A program made the translations under genes and the position numbers. Source: UBA9647 sp963739335 (GTDB lineage: Bacteria > Bacteroidota > Ignavibacteria > UBA10030). From it: a stretch of DNA of 64,000 nt. The first letter of the stretch is position 1. Every line of letters starts with the position of its first letter. Under the pieces are notes generated by a model, which did not search any database, was not told where the DNA came from, and saw nothing but the letters and a program-made list of their open reading frames with translations. Shown piece by piece: positions 39,546-51,300 of the stretch. The stretch covers positions 1-64,000 of the forward strand of contig CAVUAC010000089.1 in assembly GCA_963739335.1 (NCBI GenBank), given 5' to 3'.

Positions 39546-39998
39546 CCTCCGCCTTCCTTTGTTTGCCAGAATGAACCGTATGCGCAGCACTCCGTAATTG
39601 CTGCTCATGAACACAAAAACCTCCTTCATCGCATTTGCGAATCCAGAGGTTTCAATCCCGCATTCCACGGGTCAGAATCAGTTTTCAAAGGCGGGCACGT
39701 GTTGTACTAACATACGGCAGCCTTGCCTTAATGTCAACGTCCGGAAAGAACCGACAAAGAGATACTCAATGTTTACAGGCACAGACACGATGGCCCCATC
39801 GGACCTGCCCCCTGTTGCGGTGCCAATGTTAAGTTAGTTGATTTGTTGAGCCCTTGGAAGCTGAGAAGACAAAGTCATTCGATGTCGGCGGTCTATCCGC
39901 GCGGGAGCTTCATTCCGCGATTGCAGCCATCGGCTTCGCTTGCCACGGTGCTTGCAGTTAGAACCAAGCGATCACTCACCCCGATCGATGGTATCAGC
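39546..39998. other. Intergenic region between the envelope operon and the IS element
   Basis: Must carry the promoter of the 29.4-39.5 kb operon. I see no convincing gene and no clear regulatory motif. Its right end is the IS630 insertion site. Confidence 0.4.
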
Positions 39999-41086
39999 TA
40001 GTGTCGTGTGTCGGAGATTCGTTGACAAAGTCGCTGGATCTTGGCAAGGATTGAGTCAGCAGTTGCGGTCCAGATGAATGGATGTGGGTGTTTGTTGTAT
40101 CGCTGGACATAGCGGTCAATCATTGCGACAAGTTCTTTGACACTGCCGAACGTTCCCCGGCGAATGGCCTGTTGGGTAATGATGTTGAACCAAATCTCCA
40201 CTTGGTTGAGCCACGAGGCATAGGTTGGGGTGTAATGGACTTGATAGCGAGGATGCCTTGCCAACCATCGTTTCACGGATGGATGCTTGTGTGTGGCGTA
40301 GTTGTCCACAACGAGATGGACATCAAACTTTTCAGGAACATTGGCATCAATCTGTTTCAAAAAACTCAGATACTCTTGGTGGCGGTGCCGACGCTTGCAG
40401 GCGGTCATCACATCTCCGGAGGCAATGTTCAGCGCTGCGAAGAGCGTTGTGGTCCCATGGCGAATGTAATTATGAGTGACCCCTTCGGCATATCCGAGCC
40501 CTATGGGAAGCATAGGCTGTGTACGATCCAGTGCTTGGATCTGGCTTTTTTCGTCCACGCACAATACCATGGCCTTATCCGGAGGGCTGAGATAGAGCCC
40601 CACGATATCTCGGACCTTCTCGATGAAGAATGGATCGGTTGAGAGTTGAAAATGCCGTTGCCGATGCGGCTGAAGCCCAAAGGCTTGCCAGATACGATGC
40701 ACTGTTTTCAATGAAACACCAGCTTCCCGCGCCATAGTGCGCAGAGACCATTGAGTTCTGTTCTTGGGCTTGGTCTTCAGCGTCTTGCGGACAACAAGGG
40801 CAACTCGTTCGTCGGCAATCGTGCGTGGCCGACCGGGTCGCAATGCTTCATCTAGGCCTTGAACACCAAAATCCAGATATCGCTGGCGCCATTTACCAAC
40901 GCAGGGCTTGCTAAGATGCAAACGCTCTGAAATCTCCGTATTCGTCTTGCCCTCGGCCGCAAGCAGAACGATGTTGGCACGTTCAACAAGTCCGTGTGGA
41001 ATGGTACGAGAATGAGAAAGCGCCGTCAATTGCATACGCTGCTCTTCATCGAGGACTAAGCGCTTCTTGGGGCGTCCGGTAATCAT
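39998..41086 (-). CDS. IS630-family transposase
   Basis: Intact, 362 residues. An N-terminal helix-turn-helix region (TNTEISERLHLSKPCVGKW) and a second one (TQWSLRTMAREAGVSLKTV) are followed by the DDE domain: Asp in MVLCVDEKSQIQA, Asp in DVHLVVDNYATHKH and Glu in SWLNQVEIWFN. The last codons run through the left terminal repeat. The stop codon TAG is completed by the flanking TA target duplication, so the element alone does not encode a stop there. Confidence 0.93.
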   Translation of the reverse strand: MITGRPKKRLVLDEEQRMQLTALSHSRTIPHGLVERANIVLLAAEGKTNTEISERLHLSKPCVGKWRQRYLDFGVQGLDEALRPGRPRTIADERVALVVRKTLKTKPKNRTQWSLRTMAREAGVSLKTVHRIWQAFGLQPHRQRHFQLSTDPFFIEKVRDIVGLYLSPPDKAMVLCVDEKSQIQALDRTQPMLPIGLGYAEGVTHNYIRHGTTTLFAALNIASGDVMTACKRRHRHQEYLSFLKQIDANVPEKFDVHLVVDNYATHKHPSVKRWLARHPRYQVHYTPTYASWLNQVEIWFNIITQQAIRRGTFGSVKELVAMIDRYVQRYNKHPHPFIWTATADSILAKIQRLCQRISDTRH

Positions 41087-41165
41087 GGGTCTCCTCCATA
41101 ATACGTGATAAACCCATGATACGAAATCTCCAAGACTTAATAAACATATTTATGACACACTACAC
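40001..41165 (-). mobile_element. IS630-family insertion sequence, 1165 bp
   Basis: The terminal inverted repeats are GTGTCGTGTGTC at the left and GACACACTACAC at the right (11 of 12 match), each flanked by TA (39999-40000 and 41166-41167). TA duplication is the hallmark of IS630/Tc1-type elements. It carries one intact transposase gene, so it may be active or a recent arrival. It interrupts no recognisable gene. Confidence 0.9.
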
Positions 41166-41399
41166 TAGGAGGGAAAAGCACAATACCTAAAACGCGGTAT
41201 TTTTTTTGGTTGAAGAAATCGCCGTATCTGCTGGAATGACAATTTATTAACGCGTAGTTACGGCCAATCCGAACGGATCAGGCCCCGCCGCAAGAGATCC
41301 GTGTCAAACAGGTGCTTTCCCAGATTGTTGTTGTCAGGAATAAAGAGAAACGGCAGCCATATAAGTTGTGACTGCCGTGACCAGGCGGGCGAGATTAGA

Positions 41400-41718
41400 G
41401 GTTGCAGCTGAAGTTTATCCCGCCGATCTGCAGCGGGGGTTATGAACTCGAGGAGCGCGACAACGCAGATCGCTCGTGGGCCCAGACGATAACTGAGAAG
41501 TGATCGAAAATAAGTGGAACACCCCGTATTGTTATTGTAGTTGTAGCTCGGTGACCACCAGCAAGCTTACTGGGTGCAGAAGGTTCCCTTTAGGAGAACA
41601 CCATAATTGACAATTATTAATTGAAAATTGACAATTGACAATTTGTCCGCGCCTTCTTCTTAGATTTGTTGGCCATCAAAACAAAAGAGGCAATTCCAGG
41701 TATCCGGGATTGCCTCTT
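41400..41718. repeat. Dispersed repeat, copy C
   Basis: Blocks in the same order as copy A: GAAGTTTATCCCGCCGATC (about 41410), GTAGCTCGGTGACCACC then AGCAAGCTTACTGG (about 41540-41575), GGTTCCCTTTAG, a run of AATTGACAATT-type repeats (41605-41640), GTCCGCGCCTTCTTCTTAG (41645) and the hairpin. It ends 35 bp past the stop of the GH2 gene. The segment 41168-41400, next to the IS element, shows nothing I can identify. Confidence 0.65.
41684..41718. terminator. Conserved hairpin C, likely terminator of the GH2 gene and galactan operon
   Basis: AAAGAGGCAATTCC pairs with GGGATTGCCTCTT, loop AGGTATCC, T-rich on both sides. It is placed just after the last gene of the galactan hydrolase run. Confidence 0.74.
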
Positions 41719-41752
41719 CGCTTTTCTCCGTCACAACCAAGACCCGCGTTCG

Positions 41753-44220
41753 TCACTCCCCTTCCTTCTGATTTGACGTGATCAGGATTTCGCTGCCCGT
41801 CAATCCATCTGACTCAGCCTTCAATTGAATCGAGCCACGCTTCCCCTCGAGAGATCGCATGATGACCAAACATTGTCCGTGGAAGGCGTTATACCGATCG
41901 GATTGGAATGAATCATGATTCGTCGGATCTCCGTTCCCAACCGCCACAAGAGCGCCGGCTCCGCTGATTGAGAAACGAACATTGTTGGCAGCAGTTGGTA
42001 CCATCATGCCATCCTTATCGACAATTTTCACAGTTACATACACTAATTCTTTGCCATCCGCTTTGATGACCGAACGGTCTGCAGCAAGTTCCAGCTTCGC
42101 CGCCGGGCCTGTGGTCTTGGCAACATCCGAAGCCCATTCCCGTCCGTTCTTGTAAGCGACCACTTTGAGCTCGCCAGGCGTGTATGTGACATCATCCCAT
42201 CGCAATCGGTACCTGATATTGTTCCTTCTTTTTCCGGCCCAGCGAATGGCCGTTCAGAAAGAGTTCGGCTTCATCCCCCGATGTGTAGACGTGAACTGGT
42301 GTGATTTTTCCTGTTCGGTCCGGCCAGTTCCAATGCGGCAGGATGTGCGCCATCGGAAGTTCCGGACGCCATCTCGCCTGGTAGAAGTAAAATCGGTCCT
42401 TCTTGAATCCACAGAGGTCCACAATGCCGAAATATGAACTGCGGGAAGAAGATGTGTCATCGTAGTACGGTGTGGGTTCACCAAGATAGTCGAAGCCGGT
42501 CCAGACGAACTCGCCCGCAACGAAGGGATTCCTGTCCTGCCCTTCGAATTCGACATCGGGAATGGTGGCCCATGGCGGCGCGTAGAGATCATAGGAGCTC
42601 ACCTGTGAGTTGAATGCACCTTTTGACTTGTCGGCGTTGACCGGGAAGAAATACTCTCCGTATGTGCTGATACATGACGCGGTTTCACTTCCGTAGAGCG
42701 GTATCGACGGATTCGCTGCACGGAATTTCGCGTACAGGTGCGGCTTGTAATTGTACCCGAATACATCGACAGAATTCTGGAAACCGTCAAATCCAGCCTG
42801 CGGGTTATCGCACGCCGCAGTAACAGGGCGCGTCGTATCTTCAGAATGAAAGACCTCCTTCAGCTTCTGCACCAGAATCCCATTCTGTTGTTCGCGCACC
42901 TCGTTGCCTGCGCTCCACGCGATCACACATGGATGATTTCGATCGCGCCGGACTAAGCTCCTGATGTCCCGCTCATGCCATTCTTTGAACAGCGTGCTGT
43001 AGTCGTTCGGTGTCTTCCCCTTCTCCCAGCAGTCGAATGCTTCGTCGAGCACCAGCATGCCCATGCGGTCGCACAGATCAAGCAGCTCAGGCGCGGGTGG
43101 GTTGTGACTGGTGCGAATCGCGTTGCATCCCATCTCCTTAAGGATTCTGATCTGGCGCTCGAGAGCTGACTCGTTTATCGCAGTTCCCAACGGGCCGAGA
43201 TCATGATGGTTGCACACTCCATTGATCTGCACTCTCCGTCCATTGAGTAGAAGCCCGCTGTCCGGCGTGAACTCCACCTTGCGGACCCCAAAAACAGTTC
43301 TGACCGAGTCGATTCTTTGTCCCTTGTGCAGGATCATGCTCTTGGCCCAATAGAGGTTTGGGGATTCCGGATCCCAGAGTTTAGGATTCTTGACTCCGAC
43401 CTCTGCCTCGTACTTTCCTGTGCCGCCGGCTGGGATGCTGATGTTCGTGATGGGTATAGAAGCCTCGATCGCAGGTCTTCCCAGTTCGCGGATCTCAACC
43501 AGCACCGAAACTTCGATCGCCTCGCTGGATTGATTGTCGATCTCGGTCCGGATGCGGATGGTGGAGTTGTCTCTTGCGACCGTAGGTGTCGAAATGAAAG
43601 TACCCCAATGTGCCACGTGGACTGGAGCTGTCTTCACCAACCAGACATTTCGATAGAGACCCCCGCCGGGATACCATCGCGAAGAACGAGGAGGATTGTC
43701 CAGCCGTACCGCCAGGACATTTTCTGCGCCGACTCGGATATGAGACGTCATGTCCAAACGAAATGAGGCATAGCCGTAAGGCCATTCACCAAGATACTGG
43801 CCATTCAACCAGATCTTCGCATGCGACATCGCACCATCAAAGTCGACGAAGAAGCGTTTGCCCTTGTCCTCTGCGGGCACCTCGAAGTGCTTTCGGTACC
43901 AACCTATGCCGGCCCACGGAAGCTTGCCTGTGTTGCTCGGGAGTATCCATGCGGAATGGGCCTTCGATGCCCCAATCGTGTGGAAGAGTGACACTCCTCC
44001 AGGACATATCCTTTAAGTCGGGCTTCTCCAATCCTGCCGGTTCTTGTTTCGTCGATCCGTCCGGCATGGGTCCGAAGCGCGCAAAAAGCCAGCCTTTGTT
44101 GAAGGAGGCACGCGCCCCCATCTCGTCTGCCCAAGATGACTGCATGGAGCCGCCAAGCACCAGGCCAAGTGCAAGGAGCAGCGCGAAGGTATAAGCATGT
44201 TTGCACTGGATTTTTCTCAT
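41753..44220 (-). CDS. Secreted GH2 beta-galactosidase (two frameshifts)
   Basis: About 821 residues after correcting breaks at the G3 run 43939-43941 and the T5 run 42229-42233. The start at 44220 has AGGAGG 8 nt upstream and a signal peptide. The sugar-binding domain has FNKGWLFARFG and TLPHDWGIEGPF. The TIM barrel carries the acid/base Glu in WSAGNEVREQ and the nucleophile Glu in LYGSETASC. A DUF4982-type domain (HWNWPDRTGKITPVHVYTS) and an Ig-like C-terminal domain (ADGKELVYVTVKIVDKDG) follow. Typical of large Bacteroidota GH2 beta-galactosidases. With the GH53 and GH35 neighbours it should release galactose from galactan oligomers. Confidence 0.87.
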
Positions 44221-44288
44221 GAGTTGTCCTCCTACGAGTATTGGATTATTTATTGGACACAATCAAAAAAAGAAAGGAACCCTAAGCT

Positions 44289-46893
44289 CTAATTTGTCAG
44301 AATGACAGACGCTATTTCCAGATTGATTTCGCTCGGACGGTTGACGGCCTTTGTGCCTGAGGATCCGAGGATGATCTGGATGGATTCAAGCGTACGAAGG
44401 TCCGGAGCAGCATCTGCAGTCGTCTCGCTCGCGGCGCGTACTTTCGGCAGGAAGAGAGGATAGGAGTCGGGCAACATCAAAGCACTTCTGCTCCGAAATG
44501 CAGAAAGCGGTATCTCAGTCACCTGCCAATCTTTTTCTATCTGCGCATCGGCTCCGTAGCACGTGCCATCTGCAAGCACGAAAACGATGCCAATCCTGCA
44601 TGTCGAATCCTGTCCCGACCGCGCTTTCACTGCAACATGGCGATAGTTACTCATCGCCGCGGCAAAGGACTTCACCAACCCGGAAGCATCGAGCTGAAAC
44701 CCAAAAGGAGTCTTGTTTTCATCCGAGAGCGTGACTTTGAGCGCCAAGGCAGTTTCTTCGCTATTCGACCCATTCTTGTAGTCGACGGAATATCTCATCG
44801 ATCGGTTGTAGTGTGGGAATGTGAGATCTCTTCTGTCTCTGCGCACATCGAGGAGAGCAATTGGTTCATCGGCTCTTACGACCTTGACGGTCCAGAGACT
44901 GCTGGTGGAGAAATCCCACTGCCCCGGTGCATTCCGGATTCCTTCCGGGAATGTATATGTATTCTTTCCGACTTCGACGCCGACACAATATTCAAGCATC
45001 CCCGACTGCAAGATCTTTGGAGTATCCGCCGGGGCATAGCTGAACCCTCCGACATTCTCTAGCTTGTGCTTGGAAAAACCCCTCCAGCCGAGACGTTTGA
45101 CAAAGAGATACGCATTTGTGATTCTCTCTTCACCGGCGATTTGAAACTTGAATCCGGCCTGCCCGGATTCAACCATGTATTGGCTCGATTTGTCGACGAC
45201 CGAGATACCGGGCGGCGGAGCAGGGGGCACGTAGAGCCCACCAAGGAAGGGTTCCCACGTTGCGAGATACTTCTTCACCTTTTTCTTATCCGCTCTTTCG
45301 GCGGCGACAATGTACACTCCAGGCCAAACGCTGTCTTTGGAAGGTGAGCCCTTGTCGATACGCCGCTTTGTGTCACTCATGGAATGAAACGAATAGGCCG
45401 TACCCAGATCCGGTATCGAGATTTTCATTTCCCTTTCGCGCCAGAACAAGCGAGCGACTTGTCGGGACATGCTTGCGGCTTCGAATGGATCACAAAGCCA
45501 GAGAACGTCCGGATAGACCTCGAGTCGCCAGATACCATCCTCCAATTTGTCGAAGAAATACGCGCCCGTTCCGTCATAGCGTACAATCGGCGAGTTGCCG
45601 CACCCCGCCACGTGTTTCAATGAGCCAGGATCCTTCGGCACACTCCGCGTACTGATTGGAATAGAGGAATTCTGACATCCCATTCATTTCACTCAAATCT
45701 TCGCCATAGCTGACGCGGAAATCATCGAACCTATTGTTCTCCGGGTATATGCCAAATGATTTTGTCCTGGGGAGATTCCGAAATGCCTTGGCTGCGATCA
45801 TCAAGCTGAGTGCTTTCGATGGTGCATAAAGCAGGTTCACGAAATGTGTCGGATATTCCGTGTTGCTCCACGCAATCTGAGTGGGATCGTAACTAAACAT
45901 CGTTGCGAACTGCATTCCTGCTTCGCGAAAACTGCGCGCAATGGCGGGATACATGTACGAGCCGCCAACATCGGCAGCATCGAATTCGTAAACCATTTTC
46001 GCCTTCTTCCCATAATCGACGACGCCCGCTGACGGGATTACATAGTTGCTCACATTGGGTAGGTAGTTACCGGTAAGCACTCGACCGTGGACGAGATCCG
46101 TGGGATACCACTGAAAGGAAACACCATTAGCCTCCGACCTCGTGACTGCGTTTGCCTGCACTTCGCTCCAATTCTGGCTGATGTTGTAGAAGATCGGCTT
46201 TGCAAATCCTGCTTCCCTTAAGACTCTGACCATATCGTTGATGTAGTCGGTTACCTCCGAACCACTTTGCGGGTGCGTTGGCTCGTTGATCACTTCAACG
46301 GCGATCATGTATTGGTCATCCTTGTACGCCAAACCTCTGTATCGATTTCTGTGATTGATGAATTGTTTCAGATAGTTCCGTTCGGCAATTCTGGCCCTTG
46401 GATTGGTGATCAATTCGAGTCGCGGATAGTGCTGTGAAAAACCTTGCGTCTTGACGTCGGGCTCCGGCCAGCCAGTCCCCCACCACGCAATGGGAGTAAC
46501 AACGATCTTGATTCCACGTTCTCCAAGTTTTGCCAGAAGATAGTCGAAAAGATCCAGGTGCTCGTTGGAAAGGACATTCCCACTCGAATCAGAAATTTCT
46601 CTATCCCAGACGTGGACACGGAACGCATCAAAACCAAGCCGAGCCATTTGATCGACATCGAGATCAATGGCTTTCTTGATCGACAAACCGAGCCGTTTGT
46701 GAGCCCGGTAGGCATATGCAAATGGCGCTGTGTAATTGACGCCAAAGAGACTGACTTCGGTGTGAGACGCTTTCCATCGCAAGACTCCATTACCGTCAAC
46801 GTATACGCCTTCGGCGTCGCGACCCCCACTCTGGGGAAAAAGAATTGCGCTGAAAGTAAGAAGCAACACGCACACCCGGAACTTTCGTCTCAT
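44289..46893 (-). CDS. Secreted GH5-like (clan A) glycoside hydrolase with C-terminal binding module (one frameshift)
   Basis: About 867 residues after correcting a break near 45632-45640. The start at 46893 gives a signal peptide (LTFSAILFPQ). The catalytic TIM barrel is in the first 400 residues: LFGVNYTAPFAYAYRA, MARLGFDAFRVHVWDRE, acid/base Glu in AVEVINEPTHP, likely nucleophile in AKMVYEFDAADVGG. The C-terminal part has a beta-sandwich resembling CIA30/CBM11-type modules (NYRHVAVKARSGQDSTCRIG, LRTLESIQIILGSS). The exact GH family cannot be assigned by eye; the neighbours suggest beta-galactan, and GH147 is one possibility. The two halves overlap in different frames and belong to one protein. 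Confidence 0.75.
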
Positions 46894-46952
46894 GATCAAA
46901 CTGTTGATCTGCTGATTTCGGAGGTTATTGGTTTGGAAGGATTCAGACAACA

Positions 46953-48266
46953 TCATTTCAACAGCACAATTTTCTCCGTCTTGGCAAAGCTCTCGGAGCT
47001 CATTCTGCAAAAGTATACCCCACTGGAAGCGTTCCTCGGCGACCAGACTACATTGTGATGACCGCTGTGTTCAAAACCATCGACGAGCCGGCTCACCTCT
47101 TCGCCAAGCGCATTGTACACAACGATCGCTATACTTGACGATCTGGGAAGATCATATTCAATAGTTGTGCTTGGGTTGAAAGGATTGGGATAGATGTTGA
47201 GATTGTAGTCAGGATTGTTGTTTTCTATCTTTCTCACCAGAGTGGCATGGATACCCAGGAAGGCATCCATGGCGACGGTGGGCTGCTTTGTTGCAGGATC
47301 CCACGCTCCGAGTTGATATCCCTGCCAGCTATAACTCTCAGGCTCCCAATAAAACACGCCCAATCCGCCTGCTGACTTTGTTTTCGCGATGAGGTCAAGA
47401 AGAAACTGATTAGCTGCGACTGGTTGGTTATACAAGTATCCGGTCTCAACCACCATGACTTTCGTTTGATACCTGGCGATCATATCGTTCATCGTAATGA
47501 TAGCCAGACTATCTTCGGTAGCCCAAGGCAAATTGGCCCAATAGGGATACACCGACATTCCAATGATATCCCACCTGGCCCCATTGTTCTTCAGCCCATC
47601 AAACATCCACCGGAACATTGCGTCATCGTGTCCGTTGGAGAGATGAACAATGACCTGGATTGTGCTGTCCACTGCTTTGACAGCACTGTAACCCGTGTCA
47701 ATCATTTGGGCGAAATTGCTCATGTGTGTCGATGCTCTTCCTGTCTCCCACAACATCCCGTCGTTGGTTTCATTTCCGATCTGCACCCACGCAGGAACTA
47801 CGCCGATTGATTTCAGCGTATCTAACACCCCGTAGATATGGTCATATAGGTGGCTAAGCAACTGTGCAAGCGCGTCGCTTACCCATGCGGCAGGTTTTGC
47901 CTGGTGCCCAGGATCAGCCCAAGTGTCGCTACAGTGAAAGTCCAACATCACCTTGAAACCTGCACTGTCTGCCCTGTGTGCCATATATGCGACGTCTTTC
48001 TTGCTACAGTAGCCGGCTCTCGGGTTGACCCATACTCTGAACCGAAGAGCATTGATCCCCTTTCCCTTCAGAATATCCAGACAGTTCCTTTGAACTCCCG
48101 AATTATCTTTGAACACGTACCCCTGCGCCTCCATTTGCGATAACCAGCCGATATCGGCACCGTTGGCAAATTGGGCTCTGGCTGGGAACGGAGTGCAGAC
48201 GGACAGTAGAAAGACAACGAGGGTCGATGCGATTATTGTCGAAAGCGATACTCTTGAAGTCTTCAT
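46953..48266 (-). CDS. GH53 endo-beta-1,4-galactanase with T9SS sorting domain
   Basis: Intact, about 437 residues from ATG 48266 (AGGAG 7 nt upstream). Signal peptide ends PARAQ. The GH53 domain (about 33-340) has FANGADIGWLSQMEAQG, LRFRVWVNP, LDFHCSDTWADPG, the acid/base Glu in VQIGNETNDGML (about 166) and the nucleophile Glu in VMVVETGY (about 274). The C-terminal 80 residues are a T9SS domain (IYPNPFNPSTTIEYDLP), so it is exported to the cell surface. It cuts beta-1,4-galactan, as in type I arabinogalactan and pectin side chains, into oligomers. It lies 34 bp after the GH35-GH53 gene. Confidence 0.93.
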   Translation of the reverse strand: MKTSRVSLSTIIASTLVVFLLSVCTPFPARAQFANGADIGWLSQMEAQGYVFKDNSGVQRNCLDILKGKGINALRFRVWVNPRAGYCSKKDVAYMAHRADSAGFKVMLDFHCSDTWADPGHQAKPAAWVSDALAQLLSHLYDHIYGVLDTLKSIGVVPAWVQIGNETNDGMLWETGRASTHMSNFAQMIDTGYSAVKAVDSTIQVIVHLSNGHDDAMFRWMFDGLKNNGARWDIIGMSVYPYWANLPWATEDSLAIITMNDMIARYQTKVMVVETGYLYNQPVAANQFLLDLIAKTKSAGGLGVFYWEPESYSWQGYQLGAWDPATKQPTVAMDAFLGIHATLVRKIENNNPDYNLNIYPNPFNPSTTIEYDLPRSSSIAIVVYNALGEEVSRLVDGFEHSGHHNVVWSPRNASSGVYFCRMSSESFAKTEKIVLLK

Positions 48267-48300
48267 GTCTTCTCCTGTGCAAATGTTGACTGAGGGTGAT

Positions 48301-51300
48301 CTACGGATAAATTGCTGACGGCGCATGACTTTGGGGACGCTTTGTGAGAGACGACAAAGAATCCAGAACGAAGACGGTTGGACCCGGACTACCGTCGTCG
48401 TTCCACGCACCGCGCTCGGGCGCCCAATAGAGAACGCCGATTCCTTGCGGCGCTTTTCTGACAGTGTTTATAAGATCTGCCATGAACTGCAATCGTCCTT
48501 CATGAGTCACTGGCCACAACATATCTTCGTTGTTCTTCACCCTGGTACTATCGTATCCAGTCTCCGCGACAAGGAAAGGCTTGTTGTATCGGTTTGCACA
48601 CTGCGCCATGTTATTCCAAAGTCCCTCCAGCGTGCCGTGGTGCCACTCGGGATAAAAGCTCTCAGCGATAATGTCATACTCGACTTGCGCTGCTTCCAGG
48701 TGATCAAAGAACCATTTGGTCACCGGCCAATTCGCGCCTTGGTCGATATGAATTGCGATGTGTGGTGGCGTGTTTCCGGCAGCAAATCTCACACCGCAAA
48801 TGGCCGCCTTCAGAATCCGCGTCAAGTGGTCCCATTGTTTTGCCTCATCGTACGGTTCAGGTGGATTATACTGTTTTGATCCGGGAATTTGGACCTGCGC
48901 CAACGGCCATAATGTTCCCCTCGTGATCTCGTTGCCGATCTGAACCCAATCGGGCATCGCGCCCGCATTCTTCAGCTGCGTGATGACATCGCTCGCGTAC
49001 GCCTCCACCCGGCTTTCCAGTGAATCGAAACTCAATCCCTGCCACGCGACCGGAATATCTTGATGTTGTGGATCGGCCCAGGTATCGGAGAAATGGAAAT
49101 CCAAGAGGAACAGTGATCCGGAATCCTTGATTCGCTTCGCGAGCGGGATTGTGTTCTCCAGCGAATTGTCCGGGGCCCTCCTGACAGGTGACAGAAACAC
49201 TCGCAGGCGAAAAGCTTTCCAGCCATGGTTCGAGAGGATGGTCAACTCGTCGCTTGTTTTTCCATTTTCCTGGTAGGTAAGGTTTCGTGCGTATCTGCCC
49301 CGGCGAGGTGCGTCGAGTGCTGAAATATCAGCGCCGAGAACGAACCCCTGCGGCTGGTTGAGCACCCCGCTCCCGACTGTCAAAGTCACTTCATATTCCG
49401 GTGACACCTTAACCGACTTCACTTCAGCGACCTGCGTCGCTCCTTTGAAAGCGGGCCACATGCTTTGTGGAATATATATGGGTGCATCTTTCCGCAACGG
49501 GAGAATATTCAGATTGAGTCCGTTCGACCACACGTTTGGACCAAATCGCTTCAAACCGACTTCCCACGTTGTTCCATTGAAGAAATTGTCGTCTAGCAAT
49601 CGCTTCCCTTCGTACAGTCTCCCCACATCGCCTGCATAGTTAATATCGAGAAACAAATCGCTGAGACCCGGCGGCATGTTCTTTGGCAACGTTACTCGCC
49701 AGACATCAGCCTTTTCGTATGTCGAATCATCGGGAGAACTCGCCACGGCGCCATTGCGCCAGTCGAACACCCTCCCCATCTTCACCGACGGTACAGTCCC
49801 CGCGTTACGGACTTGCTTGATATGTACTGCGATGCTTTTCACCTTAACGGAGGCAGTATAATGTGCAAACATGCCATCGTTTGCTGTTTTCTTCAGGGTC
49901 ACATTTGAACCGAGTTTCCCATGAAACTCAGGGAAAATTGAAATTGAAAACGATTTTGGGTCGCGTGATCGCAAATGGATTCTATCACCTGCAGCGAATA
50001 CATCGGCCGGCGTGATCAACATATGCTCACGACCGTTAAGCCGTAACTTCCATGAGTCTTCCGCCTCCTTCTGAGTAAGCACTACGATATGGACGTCGTT
50101 CCCCCCGGTGGTCCTCACCACCATTGCCTCTGCGGTTGACGGAACAATTTTCCGAACGTACATTCGGCCATCGCTGCGGTACACTATTCCTGATCTTGCG
50201 TGCAACGAATCGATTGTCGATGGATCAAAAGCAAATTCCACATTTGCGTTGGGGGATGCGATGAAGAAATAGTACCGAATCCCTTCCATTGGCCATTGTT
50301 GCGAACAGCTGCGCTGTTGCATACTTCAAAAGAGCACCGTTTAGATCGAGATTAACCGGCCAGAAGAACCACGACTGCGAAGGGACATTGACCGGTTCGC
50401 TCGGGATCGAGATTTCTTCTGAAGGGAGCTTGAGGTGAACCTGTACCCCTTTCTGTTCGGGAAGCGGATAATTCCGCAGATAGTTGTTGAAGAAGAGAAA
50501 CGCACGGTTGCCTTCAGCTCGTGCGGAAACGCGCAACGTAGTGGTGTCGCGGGGTCCGGAAGGAACAATATTGGGGAGGAATGCTGTCATCGGAGCAAGA
50601 TCGGCCCCGAAATCGTGGATGAACTGGTGAATAACTTTGAGCTTGCTAAACGTGCCACTCATCTGTCCGAATTCGCCCAGTGGAGCTTGGAAGTCGTACG
50701 ACATGACAGGGACATCGTTGGGGTAGTCAGTCGCCTGTGATTCCTGGAGCGTCGTGAGCTTTCCGTCGGGATTCGCGCCCCCTTGAAACATGTAGTAACC
50801 CACAAGATTTACACCTGAGCCCAGTGCACTGAGGGTCAGGGATGCTATATCATCCGGCGAAACGACCACGCGACGGTGATAGGTATCTTCCATACCCCCG
50901 CCCAGCTCTGCAGTGAATCTCGGATAGTGTAAGTGTTGCACGTCTTCGGTTGCCGACGACACACCTTGCATGATTCCAGCGGTCCCCACCGGCGTCGCCA
51001 CATGGAACTGAAAGACACCTTGCGGATCCGGCTGGAGCTCTCGCCTGCTTCCGGACCATGGTTCATCCGGATAACCGCCGTACACCGGAATGAAGGCATG
51101 GGGAGGAACAACGGCATTGTCCCATCCTGTCACGGTGTAGAGTGGAACATCAAGTCCGGCTTCGATCGCCATACTCTTCAGTTTTAGCAAATAGCTTTCG
51201 CCGCCGTTCGGAGCGCGGTTCGCATACTCGTTCTCGATCTGGATACCGATAATGGGTCCGCCGTCTTTCCAGAGTAATCCCTTCAACTGCTTGGCGATTT

